Below the pieces are notes generated by a model. It was not told where the DNA came from. It did no database searches and saw only the letters and a list, made by a program, of their open reading frames with translations. This document shows, in pieces, positions 34,865 through 44,655 of a DNA stretch of 64,000 bases; within the stretch, counting starts at the first letter, position 1, and every line of letters begins with the position of its first letter. Position numbers and translations under genes: made by a program. Origin of the DNA: an uncultured Flavobacteriaceae bacterium. Its GTDB lineage: Bacteria > Bacteroidota > Bacteroidia > Flavobacteriales > Flavobacteriaceae. The stretch spans positions 248,001 through 312,000 of the forward strand of contig CANMFO010000003.1 of assembly GCA_947497245.1 (NCBI GenBank), read 5' to 3'.

Positions 34865-36502
34865 ATGGCAATACAGAACACCGACCCCACCACTACCACG
34901 GCATGGAAAAGACTCCAGGAACATTACAAGGCCACCAGGGCGGTCCCAATTAGGGCACTTTTCGACACCGACCCCCATAGGGCGGATACGTTCAGCTTGG
35001 TGTGGAACGATTTTTTGGTCGATTTCTCCAAAAATAAGGTTAGCGGGGAAACCCTCCGATTGTTGTACCAGCTCTCCGATGAAGTTGGCCTAAAGGAGTC
35101 CATTCAAAAATATTTTGGAGGGGATCCCATTAACCAAACGGAAGGCCGTGCCGTGCTCCATACGGCACTTCGGGCAAAACGATCCGATACGGTCCTGGTC
35201 GATGGCGCGAATGTGGTGCCCGAGGTATATCGGGTAAAGGAACATATCAAGACCTTTGCCGAAGCGGTGCTCTCGGGGGCAAAAAAGGGCTATACGGGAA
35301 AGGCTTTTACCACCGTGGTGAACATAGGTATTGGCGGTTCCGACCTCGGTCCTGCCATGGTGACCGAGGCGCTGAGGTTTTACAAAAATCACCTGAATGT
35401 CCATTTCGTAAGCAATATAGATGGTGATCATGTCCAAGAAGTGCTACGGGAACTGGACCCGGAGACCACGCTCTTCATTGTGGTGTCCAAAACCTTTACG
35501 ACCCAAGAGACCCTTAGCAATGCCATGACCATTAAAAAATGGTTCTTGAAACATGCGGGCCGTGAAGATATTGCAAAACACTTTGCCGCCGTTTCGACCA
35601 ATACCGAGAGAATTGCCGAATTCGGGATATCCCAGGAAAATGTCTTTCCCATGTGGGATTGGGTGGGCGGTCGCTTTTCGTTATGGAGCGCGGTCGGATT
35701 GTCGATAGCCCTGGCCGTGGGCTACGACCATTTCGATGCACTGCTAATGGGCGCCAATAGTATGGACGAACATTTCAAAACCGCCGATTTTGATCAAAAT
35801 ATTCCGGTGATCCTAGCGCTATTGAGCGTATGGTACAACAATTTTCATGGTACGGAGACCGAGGCCATCATTCCCTATACCCAGTATTTGAGCCGTTTTT
35901 CGGCCTATCTGCAGCAAGGGATAATGGAAAGCAATGGGAAGAGTGTCGACAGGAACGGCAAGCGGGTCGGTTACCAGACCGGAACCATCATTTGGGGAGA
36001 ACCTGGCACCAATTCACAGCATGCGTTCTTTCAATTGATACACCAGGGCACCAAATTGATTCCGGTCGATTTCATAGGGTACAAAAAATCGCTGCACGGC
36101 GAAACGGACCACCACAACAAGTTAATGGCCAATTTCTTCGCCCAGACCGAGGCCCTGATGAACGGCAAGACCGCTGAAGAGGTACGGAATGAGCTGGAAG
36201 CCGAAAACATGCCCGAGAACGAACTGTCGTCCCTGATGCCCTTTAAGGTTTTTGAAGGGAACAAACCCACGAACACCATCTTGATCGATAGGCTTACGCC
36301 CAAAAGCCTCGGGGCTTTGATTGCCCTGTACGAACATAAGATCTTTGTGCAGGGGGTGATCTGGAACATCTTTAGTTATGACCAATGGGGCGTTGAGCTC
36401 GGCAAACAACTGGCAGGGAGTACCCTAAAGGACATTCAGAATTCACAAATAGGTGATCACGATGCCTCGACCCTGCGGCTTTTGCAGGCTTTTAAGAATT
36501 AA
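34865..36502 (+). CDS. pgi: Glucose-6-phosphate isomerase
   Basis: A 545-residue enzyme, full length for the long bacterial type, interconverting glucose-6-phosphate and fructose-6-phosphate. Sugar-phosphate motifs are [15 protein letters not shown] and [13 protein letters not shown]. The two family signatures follow: [20 protein letters not shown] and [18 protein letters not shown], with the catalytic histidine and lysine segments toward the end ([15 protein letters not shown]). A -7 element TACTTTTG occurs at 34803-34810, without a well-spaced -33. It is transcribed alone. Confidence 0.96.
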   Translation: MAIQNTDPTTTTAWKRLQEHYKATRAVPIRALFDTDPHRADTFSLVWNDFLVDFSKNKVSGETLRLLYQLSDEVGLKESIQKYFGGDPINQTEGRAVLHTALRAKRSDTVLVDGANVVPEVYRVKEHIKTFAEAVLSGAKKGYTGKAFTTVVNIGIGGSDLGPAMVTEALRFYKNHLNVHFVSNIDGDHVQEVLRELDPETTLFIVVSKTFTTQETLSNAMTIKKWFLKHAGREDIAKHFAAVSTNTERIAEFGISQENVFPMWDWVGGRFSLWSAVGLSIALAVGYDHFDALLMGANSMDEHFKTADFDQNIPVILALLSVWYNNFHGTETEAIIPYTQYLSRFSAYLQQGIMESNGKSVDRNGKRVGYQTGTIIWGEPGTNSQHAFFQLIHQGTKLIPVDFIGYKKSLHGETDHHNKLMANFFAQTEALMNGKTAEEVRNELEAENMPENELSSLMPFKVFEGNKPTNTILIDRLTPKSLGALIALYEHKIFVQGVIWNIFSYDQWGVELGKQLAGSTLKDIQNSQIGDHDASTLRLLQAFKN

Positions 36503-36557
36503 GCTGATACTTTCCAAATTTTTGATAAAATCTAACAACTTCATGTTTTTCAGTATA

Positions 36558-36585
36558 TTGCCCTGCTAAATTTATGTTAAATTTG
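36558..36585 (+). promoter_or_regulatory. Bacteroidota-type promoter for the TonB receptor gene
   Basis: TTG at 36558-36560, a 17-nt spacer and TAAATTTG at 36578-36585 match the consensus. Transcription would start near 36592, giving a leader of about 80 nt before the ATG at 36674. Confidence 0.5.
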
Positions 36586-36673
36586 CCGGACTAATTTAAC
36601 ATTTAGATAATGCCGAGGTGTGTAGAATGACGCACTTTTGCGAGAAATAGCACAAACGAAAAAACACGAAAAC

Positions 36674-39418
36674 ATGAGACAGAAGTATTTCGCAATTTTG
36701 ACGTTTTTGATGACGGCGGTTGCATTTTCACAGGGAACGATCACCGGAACGATTGTGGACGGAGATCTGGGCGGCCCGCTTCCAGGGGCAAATGTATGGG
36801 TAGATGGCACCGACAACGGGGTTTCTGCAGATTTTGATGGTAATTTTTCCATTGAGGTGGCTTCGGAAACAGGGGTTTTGGTGATATCTTATATTGGTTT
36901 TACCACAAAGAAAGTCCCGTTCTCCTCTACGGGAAGCATGGGGTCGATCGCGCTAATGCCTGATGCCGAAGAGCTCGAAGGGGTAATCGTGACCGGAATC
37001 CTTGACATAGCCAAAGATCGGGAAACCCCCGTGGCGGTATCCACCATCAGGGCCGCCCAGATACAGGAAAAACTGGGGTCCCAGGAGTTTCCGGAGATTT
37101 TAAGGTCGACACCCTCGGTCTACGCTACAAAAACTGGTGGCGGTTATGGCGACGGGAGGGTCAACATTCGCGGTTTTGATTCCCAGAACACGGCAGTGAT
37201 GATCAATGGTATCCCCATCAACGATATGGAAAACGGACGTGTTTTCTGGAGCAACTGGGCCGGGTTGAGCGATGTCACCACGGCCATGCAGGTACAAAGG
37301 GGTCTTGGCTCTTCAAAATTGGCCATTTCCTCCGTCGGTGGAACGATAAACATCATTACGAAATCCACCGAAAGGGAACAAGGGGGAGCTGTATCCCTGA
37401 GTGGCGGCAACGACGGTTACCTTAAGACCAACGTGGCCTATAACACCGGTAAAATGGAAAATGGTTTTGCGGCCTCCCTGTTATTGGGAAGAACCGCGGG
37501 AGACGGGTACATAAACGGAACTTCTTTTGAAGGGTTCAACTATTTCCTTGGGTTCGGATACGAGCCCAATGAAAGGCACAATTTTCAATTTATGTTCACT
37601 GGGGCCCCGCAGGTACACAACCAAAGAACCACCAGTTTCTTCAATACGGCCACACTTGCACAGTACCTGGAGTTTGGAAAAAAATACAACCTTAACCAAG
37701 GCACTTTGAACGGTGAGGAATTTGGGATACGAAGGAATTTTTACCATAAGCCTGTTGCCTCCCTTAACTGGGAATGGAAGGTGAGCCAAAAATCTACGTT
37801 ATCATCTTCGGTCTATGCCTCTTTTGGCCGAGGGGGCGGAACGGGCGATATCGGAAGACTGGACGGCAAATTCGCCAGCGATTCCAGACTACGGGACAAC
37901 AACGGTAATTTTTTATACGATGCCATAGCGGCCTCCAATGGGGGTGCCTTGACCGAGTTCAACGGTTTTTCCTATGGAAACACCATTGATCCCTATACCA
38001 ATTCCTTTATTGTGAACGATGACAGCCTTGGGGATTTTGGTGACGGAAGCGCAAATGATCTACCAGGGGTCGTTCGAAGAAACGGGATCATCAGGAGGGC
38101 CTCCCTGAATTCCCACAACTGGTTCGGGGCCATCGCCAACTTTCATACCGACGCCACTGAAAACTTTAGCTATGACTTGGGGATCGACCTGAGAAGCTAT
38201 AAGGGAATCCACTACAGAAGGGTGGATGATCTACTGGGCGCCGATGGTTACCGGGATAACGACAATGTCAACGACCGGTTCAATGTGGTTACCCAGGAGA
38301 ATGAATCCGATCTGGCGGGATTGTGGAATGTCTTCCGCAGTATTGACGATGATGAGAAAATCGACTACTACAACGACGGCCTGGTTCGATGGTTCGGTGC
38401 TTTCGGACAAATGGAGTACAAGAACGAGGTAGTTTCCGCCTTTGTCCAGGCCGGGGTTTCCCAACAGGGCTTCAAAAGAATCGATTATTTCACCTATTTG
38501 GATTCTGACCCGCAACGTGAAACGGATTGGGAGAATATTTTTGGCGGGAACATCAAAGGGGGCCTGAACGTGAACATCAACCAGGCCAACAACGTTTTCG
38601 TGAATGCGGGATACTATTCAAAACAACCCTTGTTCGATGCGGTTTATATTGATTTTGCGAACAATTTGAATCCAGACCTTGCCAACGAAAAAATTCTTGG
38701 GGTCGAAGTGGGATACGGCTTGCGGCTCGATAATTTCAGGGCAAAAATCAACCTGTACCGTACCTCATGGAAAGATAGGTTCCAGAGTTTGGACATTGAG
38801 ACTCCCGCCGGAGACGAAGGTACCGCCAATATCAATGGTATCGAACAGATCCATAAGGGAATTGAGATGGAGGCGGATTACCGTGCTTCCCCTTTTCTCA
38901 GTTTCAGGGGAATGCTTTCCCTGGGCGATTGGGAATATGCCGGGAATGCCAGTGGTGCCGCTTTGGATGATGACAGGAATGTTATCGATCCGGAGGTTAC
39001 CCTATATTTGGATGAAATCAAGGTAGGCGATGCCGCCCAGTTCACCTCCAACTTGGAAATGGTCATCAGACCGACGGAGGATTTAAAAATGAGTGCCAAT
39101 TGGTTCACTGCATCAAAATTGTACGCTTTTCTACAGCCCGAGGATTTTGATAGCCCGGACAATGATGGATCACTGCGATTACCGACCTACAATTTGTTCG
39201 ATGCAGGCGCCTATTACACCTTTGATCTTGGGGGATCCAGTAGAATCGGTTTGGCCGTGAACGTCAACAACCTTTTCAACACCCAGTATATTGCAGAGTC
39301 CTTGACCAATACGCACCTGGGTGACACCGATGTGGCGTTCAATGGCATTTCAACCAGGAACAAAGCCTTTTTTGGGTTTGGAAGGACTTGGAACGCCAGT
39401 ATCCGCTACAATTTCTAG
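36674..39418 (+). CDS. TonB-dependent receptor with carboxypeptidase-regulatory domain
   Basis: A 914-residue outer-membrane receptor. The ATG at 36674 gives the signal peptide MRQKYFAILTFLMTAVAFSQ; the upstream frame from 36638 is unlikely to be translated. A CarboxypepD_reg-like domain follows (about 20-100, GTITGTIVDGDLGGPLPGAN). The plug contains VNIRGFDSQNTAVMINGIP and a WSNWAGLSD segment, typical of a receptor subfamily common in marine Flavobacteriia, and the barrel ends in NASIRYNF. The ligand is unknown. The receptor at 41859-44585 shares the same plug layout. It is followed by a clear terminator, so it is a single-gene transcript. Confidence 0.9.
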   Translation: MRQKYFAILTFLMTAVAFSQGTITGTIVDGDLGGPLPGANVWVDGTDNGVSADFDGNFSIEVASETGVLVISYIGFTTKKVPFSSTGSMGSIALMPDAEELEGVIVTGILDIAKDRETPVAVSTIRAAQIQEKLGSQEFPEILRSTPSVYATKTGGGYGDGRVNIRGFDSQNTAVMINGIPINDMENGRVFWSNWAGLSDVTTAMQVQRGLGSSKLAISSVGGTINIITKSTEREQGGAVSLSGGNDGYLKTNVAYNTGKMENGFAASLLLGRTAGDGYINGTSFEGFNYFLGFGYEPNERHNFQFMFTGAPQVHNQRTTSFFNTATLAQYLEFGKKYNLNQGTLNGEEFGIRRNFYHKPVASLNWEWKVSQKSTLSSSVYASFGRGGGTGDIGRLDGKFASDSRLRDNNGNFLYDAIAASNGGALTEFNGFSYGNTIDPYTNSFIVNDDSLGDFGDGSANDLPGVVRRNGIIRRASLNSHNWFGAIANFHTDATENFSYDLGIDLRSYKGIHYRRVDDLLGADGYRDNDNVNDRFNVVTQENESDLAGLWNVFRSIDDDEKIDYYNDGLVRWFGAFGQMEYKNEVVSAFVQAGVSQQGFKRIDYFTYLDSDPQRETDWENIFGGNIKGGLNVNINQANNVFVNAGYYSKQPLFDAVYIDFANNLNPDLANEKILGVEVGYGLRLDNFRAKINLYRTSWKDRFQSLDIETPAGDEGTANINGIEQIHKGIEMEADYRASPFLSFRGMLSLGDWEYAGNASGAALDDDRNVIDPEVTLYLDEIKVGDAAQFTSNLEMVIRPTEDLKMSANWFTASKLYAFLQPEDFDSPDNDGSLRLPTYNLFDAGAYYTFDLGGSSRIGLAVNVNNLFNTQYIAESLTNTHLGDTDVAFNGISTRNKAFFGFGRTWNASIRYNF

Positions 39419-39439
39419 ACCATATGATTTAAATGGGAG

Positions 39440-39466
39440 CCCCGACCTGACCGTCGGGGTTTTTTT
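39440..39466 (+). terminator. Terminator after the TonB receptor gene
   Basis: CCCCGAC (39440-39446) pairs with GTCGGGG (39453-39459) across a 6-nt loop, followed by seven T. It lies 21 bp after the receptor stop codon. Confidence 0.88.
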
Positions 39467-39508
39467 ATGCCCAAAATTCATTACTTTTAGGTGCTTAAAT
39501 CCAAAATT

Positions 39509-39946
39509 ATGTATGAAACCGTACTGAATGTCCATTCATATTTGGCCTATGTGGTATTGGCCGTTCTCTTCTTGGCCGTTGCCAACGCCCTTATGGGGCT
39601 GGTGGGCAATAAGGTGTTCAACCTACAAAAAGACTATCGGCTGAGCCTATTTACTTTGATCCTATCGCATATTCAATTGGTGGTGGGACTCATTCTGTTC
39701 TTTGTTTCCACAAACGGGCTAAAGGCCATACAGACTTTGGGCATGGGCGGCTTGAATGCCCCCTCGCGACTACTGGCCGTAGAACATCCCTTTATCAATA
39801 TCATTGCCATTGTTTTCATTACCATCGGCTGGTCGCGCCATAAAAAGTTTATGGAGGGAAAGAAAAAATTCAAGAGCATCGCCATTTTTTATGGCCTGGG
39901 ACTACTGTGCATCCTTAGCCGGATTCCATGGGAACAATGGTTTTAA
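39509..39946 (+). CDS. Four-helix membrane protein, cytochrome b-like
   Basis: A 145-residue membrane protein with four predicted helices. The ATG at 39509 (MYETVLNVHSYLAYVVL) is preferred to the in-frame GTG at 39491. Histidines sit within or next to three helices (NVHSYLAY, LSHIQLVVG, VEHPFINI), which is the pattern expected for haem ligands in small b-type cytochromes, and the gene is generally annotated that way in Flavobacteriia. A haem role is inference from the histidine spacing. It is 43 bp after the receptor terminator and appears to be transcribed alone. Confidence 0.72.
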   Translation: MYETVLNVHSYLAYVVLAVLFLAVANALMGLVGNKVFNLQKDYRLSLFTLILSHIQLVVGLILFFVSTNGLKAIQTLGMGGLNAPSRLLAVEHPFINIIAIVFITIGWSRHKKFMEGKKKFKSIAIFYGLGLLCILSRIPWEQWF

Positions 39947-40040
39947 CCAATGGGATTTGGGCCATTCCTGCCCAAATACTCCTTTAAATTTCTCCAAAAG
40001 CAACACGATCGAACAACAACCCACTCAATAACAACGTATT

Positions 40041-40631
40041 ATGAAAAAAATTCTATTCCTGGCAGCAATCCTTTTTTCAACCCTTGTGGTTTCTCAAAAA
40101 AAATCCCTTTTTAATGGAAAGGACCTCAGTGGCTGGACCATCTATGGCACTGAAAAATGGTATGTGGAGGACGGCCTCCTGGTCTGTGAAAGTGGCCCCG
40201 ATGCAAAATATGGATATTTGGGCACCAAGGAGCACTACAAAAATTTTGTGCTGACATTGGAATTCAAACAAGAAGCCAATGGCAATAGCGGTATTTTTAT
40301 TCGTTCGACCGTCGACGGCACCAAAGTAAGCGGCTGGCAGGTAGAGGTAGCCCCTCCTGGACACAATACCGGAGGCGTTTACGAATCGTATGGCCGCGGA
40401 TGGCTGATCAAACCCATTCCAGAGAAGGACAGCGCGCTCAAAATGGGCGAATGGAACCAGATGAAAATAAAAGTGGACGGAGACACCGTGGCCTCATGGC
40501 TCAATGGTACCGAAATGATCACCATTACCGATAAAAAGATCGGGGCCGGTGAAGGGGGCATTGCCCTCCAGATCCATGACGGAGGTGGGATCAAGGTCAA
40601 GTGGCGGAATATCCAGGTCACCGAACTGTAG
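40041..40631 (+). CDS. Secreted DUF1080 (concanavalin-like) protein
   Basis: A 196-residue exported protein: signal peptide MKKILFLAAILFSTLVVSQ, then a single DUF1080 domain, now often named 3-keto-disaccharide hydrolase. Family features are KKSLFNGKDLSGWTIYG, NFVLTLEFKQEANGNSGIFIRS and the C-terminal GGIKVKWRNIQVTEL. The fold is a concanavalin-like beta-sandwich that binds or cleaves glycosides. It lies tail to tail with the nuclease gene (45 bp gap). Whether it belongs functionally to the nuclease/receptor locus is not clear. Confidence 0.87.
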   Translation: MKKILFLAAILFSTLVVSQKKSLFNGKDLSGWTIYGTEKWYVEDGLLVCESGPDAKYGYLGTKEHYKNFVLTLEFKQEANGNSGIFIRSTVDGTKVSGWQVEVAPPGHNTGGVYESYGRGWLIKPIPEKDSALKMGEWNQMKIKVDGDTVASWLNGTEMITITDKKIGAGEGGIALQIHDGGGIKVKWRNIQVTEL

Positions 40632-40676
40632 CGGTTCACGGCCGCTGGTCGAAAGCACTGGTCGCACAAGGGAGCG

Positions 40677-41720
40677 TCAGGGGACGATTTCTTTGATCAG
40701 GCAAGCGTACACCGGCAGGTGGTCGCTAAAGCCACCAGTGTAGTTCCCGCCCGCGTAGGTCCGGAATGGATAGCCCTTGTACGGTCCCTTTTGGGTAATC
40801 AAATAGGAAGGCCCAAAAATGCCCGCTTTCCAAAATCGGTACCGCCCCTTTTCCGAATGGACCAGATTGGCGGTGAAGAAAATCTGATCGAAAAGGTACC
40901 ATTGATCCCGATAGGCAAGTGACCCAGCGCCCATTTTAAAAAGCTTTTCCATTGGATTGAAGAGTGCACCGACTTGTAGATCGCTTTTCTTACCTTGGGT
41001 CCGCAACACCTTTTTTAATGAATCATCGACAGGATTGTCGTTTAGATCTCCCATACTAATGATTTTCGCGCTCACGTCCAACCTGGTGATCGAATCTATG
41101 ATCCGGCTGTTCAGCTTTGCAGCGGCCAATCGATTGGGTTTGCTGCGCGATTCCCCCCCGCTTCTGGAAGGCCAATGGTTGATGATCACATGTAGGGGCT
41201 CATTGTCCAACAACCCGCCCACGACAAGCTGGTCACGGGTATAGTTCCGCTCGCCATCCCCATCGATCAGTAATAGCCTTGGACTTTCGAAGGAAGTGGG
41301 AAGGAAAACGGATTTTTTATAAAGCAGTGCAACATCGATACCGCGCCGGTCGGGTGAGTCAAAATGAACGATGCCGTACCCTTTGTCCCGCAAAATTGGG
41401 CGGTCGATCAGTTCCTCGACCACCTGTTGGTTCTCCACTTCGCATAGCCCTATAAGATCCGGTGACGTCCCGCTCACCTCTTTTCCTATTTCCGAGAGCA
41501 CTTTGGAAATGTTGTCCAATTTTCGTCGGTAACGCGCTTTGGTCCAGCGATCTTTGCCCAAGGGGGTACGGTCATCATCGAAGGTGAGTGAATCGTTCTG
41601 GGTGTCGAAAAGGTTTTCAACATTGTAGAAGGCGATGGTCCGGATGCGGTATTCCCCTTGGGCCCCCAAAAGCTGATAGGTCAATAGAAATACAGTTGAA
41701 AAAAGCATTTTGATGTACAT
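40677..41720 (-). CDS. Secreted EEP-family (endonuclease/exonuclease/phosphatase) nuclease
   Basis: A 347-residue exported protein. From the ATG at 41720 (alternative 41708) it has a signal peptide ending near LLGAQG. The EEP fold is complete: FYNVENLFD (Asn33), CEVEN (Glu94), RRGIDVALLY, the catalytic-site His182 in INHWPSR, Asp225/Asn227 in MGDLNDNP and Asp333/His334 in SDHLPVY. These are the metal-binding and catalytic residues of DNase I-like nucleases and phosphodiesterases, so it should be active outside the cytoplasm. It is divergent from a TonB receptor gene, with an inverted repeat between them. Extracellular DNA or RNA is the most likely substrate (inference). Confidence 0.88.
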   Translation of the reverse strand: MYIKMLFSTVFLLTYQLLGAQGEYRIRTIAFYNVENLFDTQNDSLTFDDDRTPLGKDRWTKARYRRKLDNISKVLSEIGKEVSGTSPDLIGLCEVENQQVVEELIDRPILRDKGYGIVHFDSPDRRGIDVALLYKKSVFLPTSFESPRLLLIDGDGERNYTRDQLVVGGLLDNEPLHVIINHWPSRSGGESRSKPNRLAAAKLNSRIIDSITRLDVSAKIISMGDLNDNPVDDSLKKVLRTQGKKSDLQVGALFNPMEKLFKMGAGSLAYRDQWYLFDQIFFTANLVHSEKGRYRFWKAGIFGPSYLITQKGPYKGYPFRTYAGGNYTGGFSDHLPVYACLIKEIVP

Positions 41721-41776
41721 TCCTTTGGAAAGGCTTGGCTCCGATATTCGGGATGGCCACAAGTTAAATTCCTAAT

Positions 41777-41793
41777 CTGCAAGTATCTTGCAG
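41777..41793. promoter_or_regulatory. Inverted repeat between the nuclease and receptor genes
   Basis: CTGCAAG and CTTGCAG form a perfect 7-bp inverted repeat around TAT, 57 bp upstream of the nuclease start and 66 bp upstream of the receptor start. A -7 element TACATTTG for the receptor follows at 41804-41811. The position suits a site that controls both divergent genes. Confidence 0.45.
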
Positions 41794-41858
41794 TTTGCCC
41801 ATTTACATTTGGCACGAACCGGGCGCGATCTGTTCCTGAATAATTGTTGTCATTTAAA

Positions 41859-44585
41859 ATGCGTTTTCTATTCGGTATATGCACCTCCGTTCTCTTTTTT
41901 TCCTTTTTGGAAGCACAAGAGGGATCAGTTATAAAGGGAAAGGTCCTGAACAGTAGGACCAAGGGAGAAATAGGCTCGTATACGCTATCTATGGAAAAAA
42001 GTGCCCTGCCTGCAAAAATCGATTCCAAGGGCGTATTTGTGCTGACCACCACTTTGGTGGGGAATCATACCTTGATCATTTCCGCACCCGACTTTATCAC
42101 GAAACGCATTCCGGTCCATCTGGAAAATACGGTATTGGATTTGGGCACGGTATATTTGGAAAGGGATGTTATCCTGGAGAATGCCGACAACCTGATTACC
42201 CTGACCGATGCCGATTTAAACGATGAGGAAAGCGCCTCAATGGCTTCGGGGATGTTACAGGCCACCCGTGACGTGCTTTTAAAACGGGCGGCCTTTGATT
42301 TTGGCCAGGCCTTCTTTCGCGTCCGTGGCTACGATGCCCAAAATGGAAACGTAATGATCAACGGCATTCCCATGAACAAGTTGTTGGATGGTCGGCCACA
42401 ATGGAACAACTGGGGCGGACTAAACGACCTTACTAGGAACCAGCGGTTCACGAACGGTCTGCAAGCCTCCGATCATACCTTCGGGGGCGTTCTGGGAAAT
42501 ACCAATATTGATGTACGGCCATCCGGGCTTCGCCCGGGGCTTCGGTTGTCTTCCTCGGTATCCAATCGCACGTATACGGGTCGGTTGATGGCGACCTATG
42601 GTTCGGGTGTCCGGAAAAACGGATTGGCTTATGGCCTTTCTGCATCGAGAAGATGGGCAAAGCAAGGCTATATCGATGGGACACTGTATGATGCCTTTTC
42701 GCTCTTTGTCGGGTTGGAATATCCGATCAATACAAAAAGCAGCCTCAACCTGACCGGAATTTTTGCTTCCAACAGAAGAGGGCGTTCCGCAGCGATTGCC
42801 CAAGAGGTATTTGAATTGGCGGGCAGGCGCTACAATCCATATTGGGGGGAGCAAAATGGGGAGATTAGAAATTCCAGGGAGCGGAAAATTAAAGAACCCA
42901 TGGTGTTGCTGAACTACTTTTATAGCTCGGATCGTTTTGCCCTGAACTCTGGAATTTCCTATCAGTCAGGGAGACGTTCAAAGAGCAGGTTGGGGTATTA
43001 CGATGCGCCCAACCCGGATCCCACCTACCACCGGTATTTGCCCAGCTTTTACATCAATAGTCCATTTGGGGCAAATTTCAGCAGTGCGAATCTGGCCAAG
43101 GAAGGTTTTTTGCGAAACCCACAGCTTCATTGGAACACCCTTTATACGGCCAACTCGGAACGAACGGCTTATATTCTGTACCAGGATGTTGTCGGCGATC
43201 AAAGCCTGACACTGAACACCATCGGCAACTATAGGACCAATGATCGGCTTCAGGTAGATTTTGGGGCAACCTATACAAGTTTGGTCTCGCAAAATTATGC
43301 CCAGATCGAGGATTTGTTGGGGGGAGACCACCATTTGGATATCGACCCCTTTTCAAACACCAGGAACGACCTGAACTCTGGGGAAAAGCGAGTGGATGGG
43401 GATATTTTTGGATATCGGTATCGAATGAACGCTTCCCGCTTAAACAGCTTTGCGCAAATCCGGCTGAATCTGGATAAATGGCAAGCATTTGCTGCGGGAA
43501 GCTATGGTACGGCCCATTATCAAAGGGACGGTCTCTTCCAAAATGAACGCTTCCCGGAGAATTCCATGGGAAAAAGTGGAGTAGTGGGCTTTTCAACCTA
43601 TGGGGTCAAAGGGGGGCTTACCCATAGGATTACGGGAAGGCACTGGGCCGTGTTGCACGGAGCATTGCTGACGCGACCACCCACTTTGCAAAATGTGTTC
43701 ATCAATCCAAGGGAGAACAATACGGTGGTTCCCCATATTCAGAAGATGACCCTTTCCAGCCTAGACCTGAATTATTTTATCCGCCTACCAAGCGTAACAG
43801 GTCGGATCAGCGGTTTTTACACCCGCTTTCAAAATGCCACCGATATCAATTTCTTCTTTGTCGATTCGGGCCTGGGATCGGATTTTGTCCAAGAAGTGCT
43901 TACCGATTTGGACAAATTGCACATGGGAATCGAGTTGGGAATGGAATTCCAGCCATCATCCACCGTCAAACTTTCAGCGGTCGCTTCCCTTGGAAAATAT
44001 TTGTATGCCAGCAACCCCGGGGTATCCATCAATTTTGATACCGCCAACACCGAAGAGGGACGGATCGGCCTGGAGGGAAACGCGGATTTGGGTGTGGCCA
44101 AAATAAAGGACTATAAATTGGCACAGGGCCCACAGCGGGGATTTGCGCTAGGGGTGGAATATCGCGACCCCAAATACTGGTGGCTGGGGGTTACGGCCAA
44201 TTATCTAGCAAACAACTATGCCCATATTTCCACCATCAAAAGGACCCAGAGTTTTCTATTGGATCCGGAGACCGGACAAAGTTTTCCAAGGGTTGACGAA
44301 AAAGGCCTAAGCCAGCTTTTGGCCCAAAAACCCTTGGAAAACTTTTACTTGTTGAATCTGGTGGGCGGAAAGTCCTGGCTCAGGAAAGGAAAGTATATCA
44401 GCATCTTTGGGAGCATCAACAATGCACTCGAAGCCCGGTTCAGGACAGGGGGGTATGAACAGAACCGAAAGGGAAATTTTGGGGCATCACGAAAGGACAA
44501 CCTAAGTGGTACGCCCTCTTTCGCACCAAAGTATTGGTACGGCTATGGAAGAACCTATTTTTTGAACCTGGCATTTAGTTTTTGA
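41859..44585 (+). CDS. TonB-dependent receptor next to nuclease and lamin-tail lipoprotein
   Basis: A 908-residue receptor. The ATG at 41859 (MRFLFGICTSVLFFSFLEAQ) gives a good signal peptide. A carboxypeptidase-regulatory domain occupies about 22-100, the plug carries RVRGYDAQNGNVMINGIPMN and WNNWGGLND, and a large barrel ends in LNLAFSF. The plug layout is the same as in the receptor at 36674, but overall the two differ. It is divergent from the secreted nuclease and is followed 70 bp later by the DUF5689/lamin-tail lipoprotein, which could act as its surface partner much as SusD does for SusC. Nucleotide or nucleic-acid fragments are the suggested cargo (inference). Confidence 0.88.
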   Translation: MRFLFGICTSVLFFSFLEAQEGSVIKGKVLNSRTKGEIGSYTLSMEKSALPAKIDSKGVFVLTTTLVGNHTLIISAPDFITKRIPVHLENTVLDLGTVYLERDVILENADNLITLTDADLNDEESASMASGMLQATRDVLLKRAAFDFGQAFFRVRGYDAQNGNVMINGIPMNKLLDGRPQWNNWGGLNDLTRNQRFTNGLQASDHTFGGVLGNTNIDVRPSGLRPGLRLSSSVSNRTYTGRLMATYGSGVRKNGLAYGLSASRRWAKQGYIDGTLYDAFSLFVGLEYPINTKSSLNLTGIFASNRRGRSAAIAQEVFELAGRRYNPYWGEQNGEIRNSRERKIKEPMVLLNYFYSSDRFALNSGISYQSGRRSKSRLGYYDAPNPDPTYHRYLPSFYINSPFGANFSSANLAKEGFLRNPQLHWNTLYTANSERTAYILYQDVVGDQSLTLNTIGNYRTNDRLQVDFGATYTSLVSQNYAQIEDLLGGDHHLDIDPFSNTRNDLNSGEKRVDGDIFGYRYRMNASRLNSFAQIRLNLDKWQAFAAGSYGTAHYQRDGLFQNERFPENSMGKSGVVGFSTYGVKGGLTHRITGRHWAVLHGALLTRPPTLQNVFINPRENNTVVPHIQKMTLSSLDLNYFIRLPSVTGRISGFYTRFQNATDINFFFVDSGLGSDFVQEVLTDLDKLHMGIELGMEFQPSSTVKLSAVASLGKYLYASNPGVSINFDTANTEEGRIGLEGNADLGVAKIKDYKLAQGPQRGFALGVEYRDPKYWWLGVTANYLANNYAHISTIKRTQSFLLDPETGQSFPRVDEKGLSQLLAQKPLENFYLLNLVGGKSWLRKGKYISIFGSINNALEARFRTGGYEQNRKGNFGASRKDNLSGTPSFAPKYWYGYGRTYFLNLAFSF

Positions 44586-44655
44586 TTTCAAGAAAAAATC
44601 AACATCAAGCTGCCCGGAGCACCGTCAAAGGATCTTCAAGACAAAGTGGAACAAT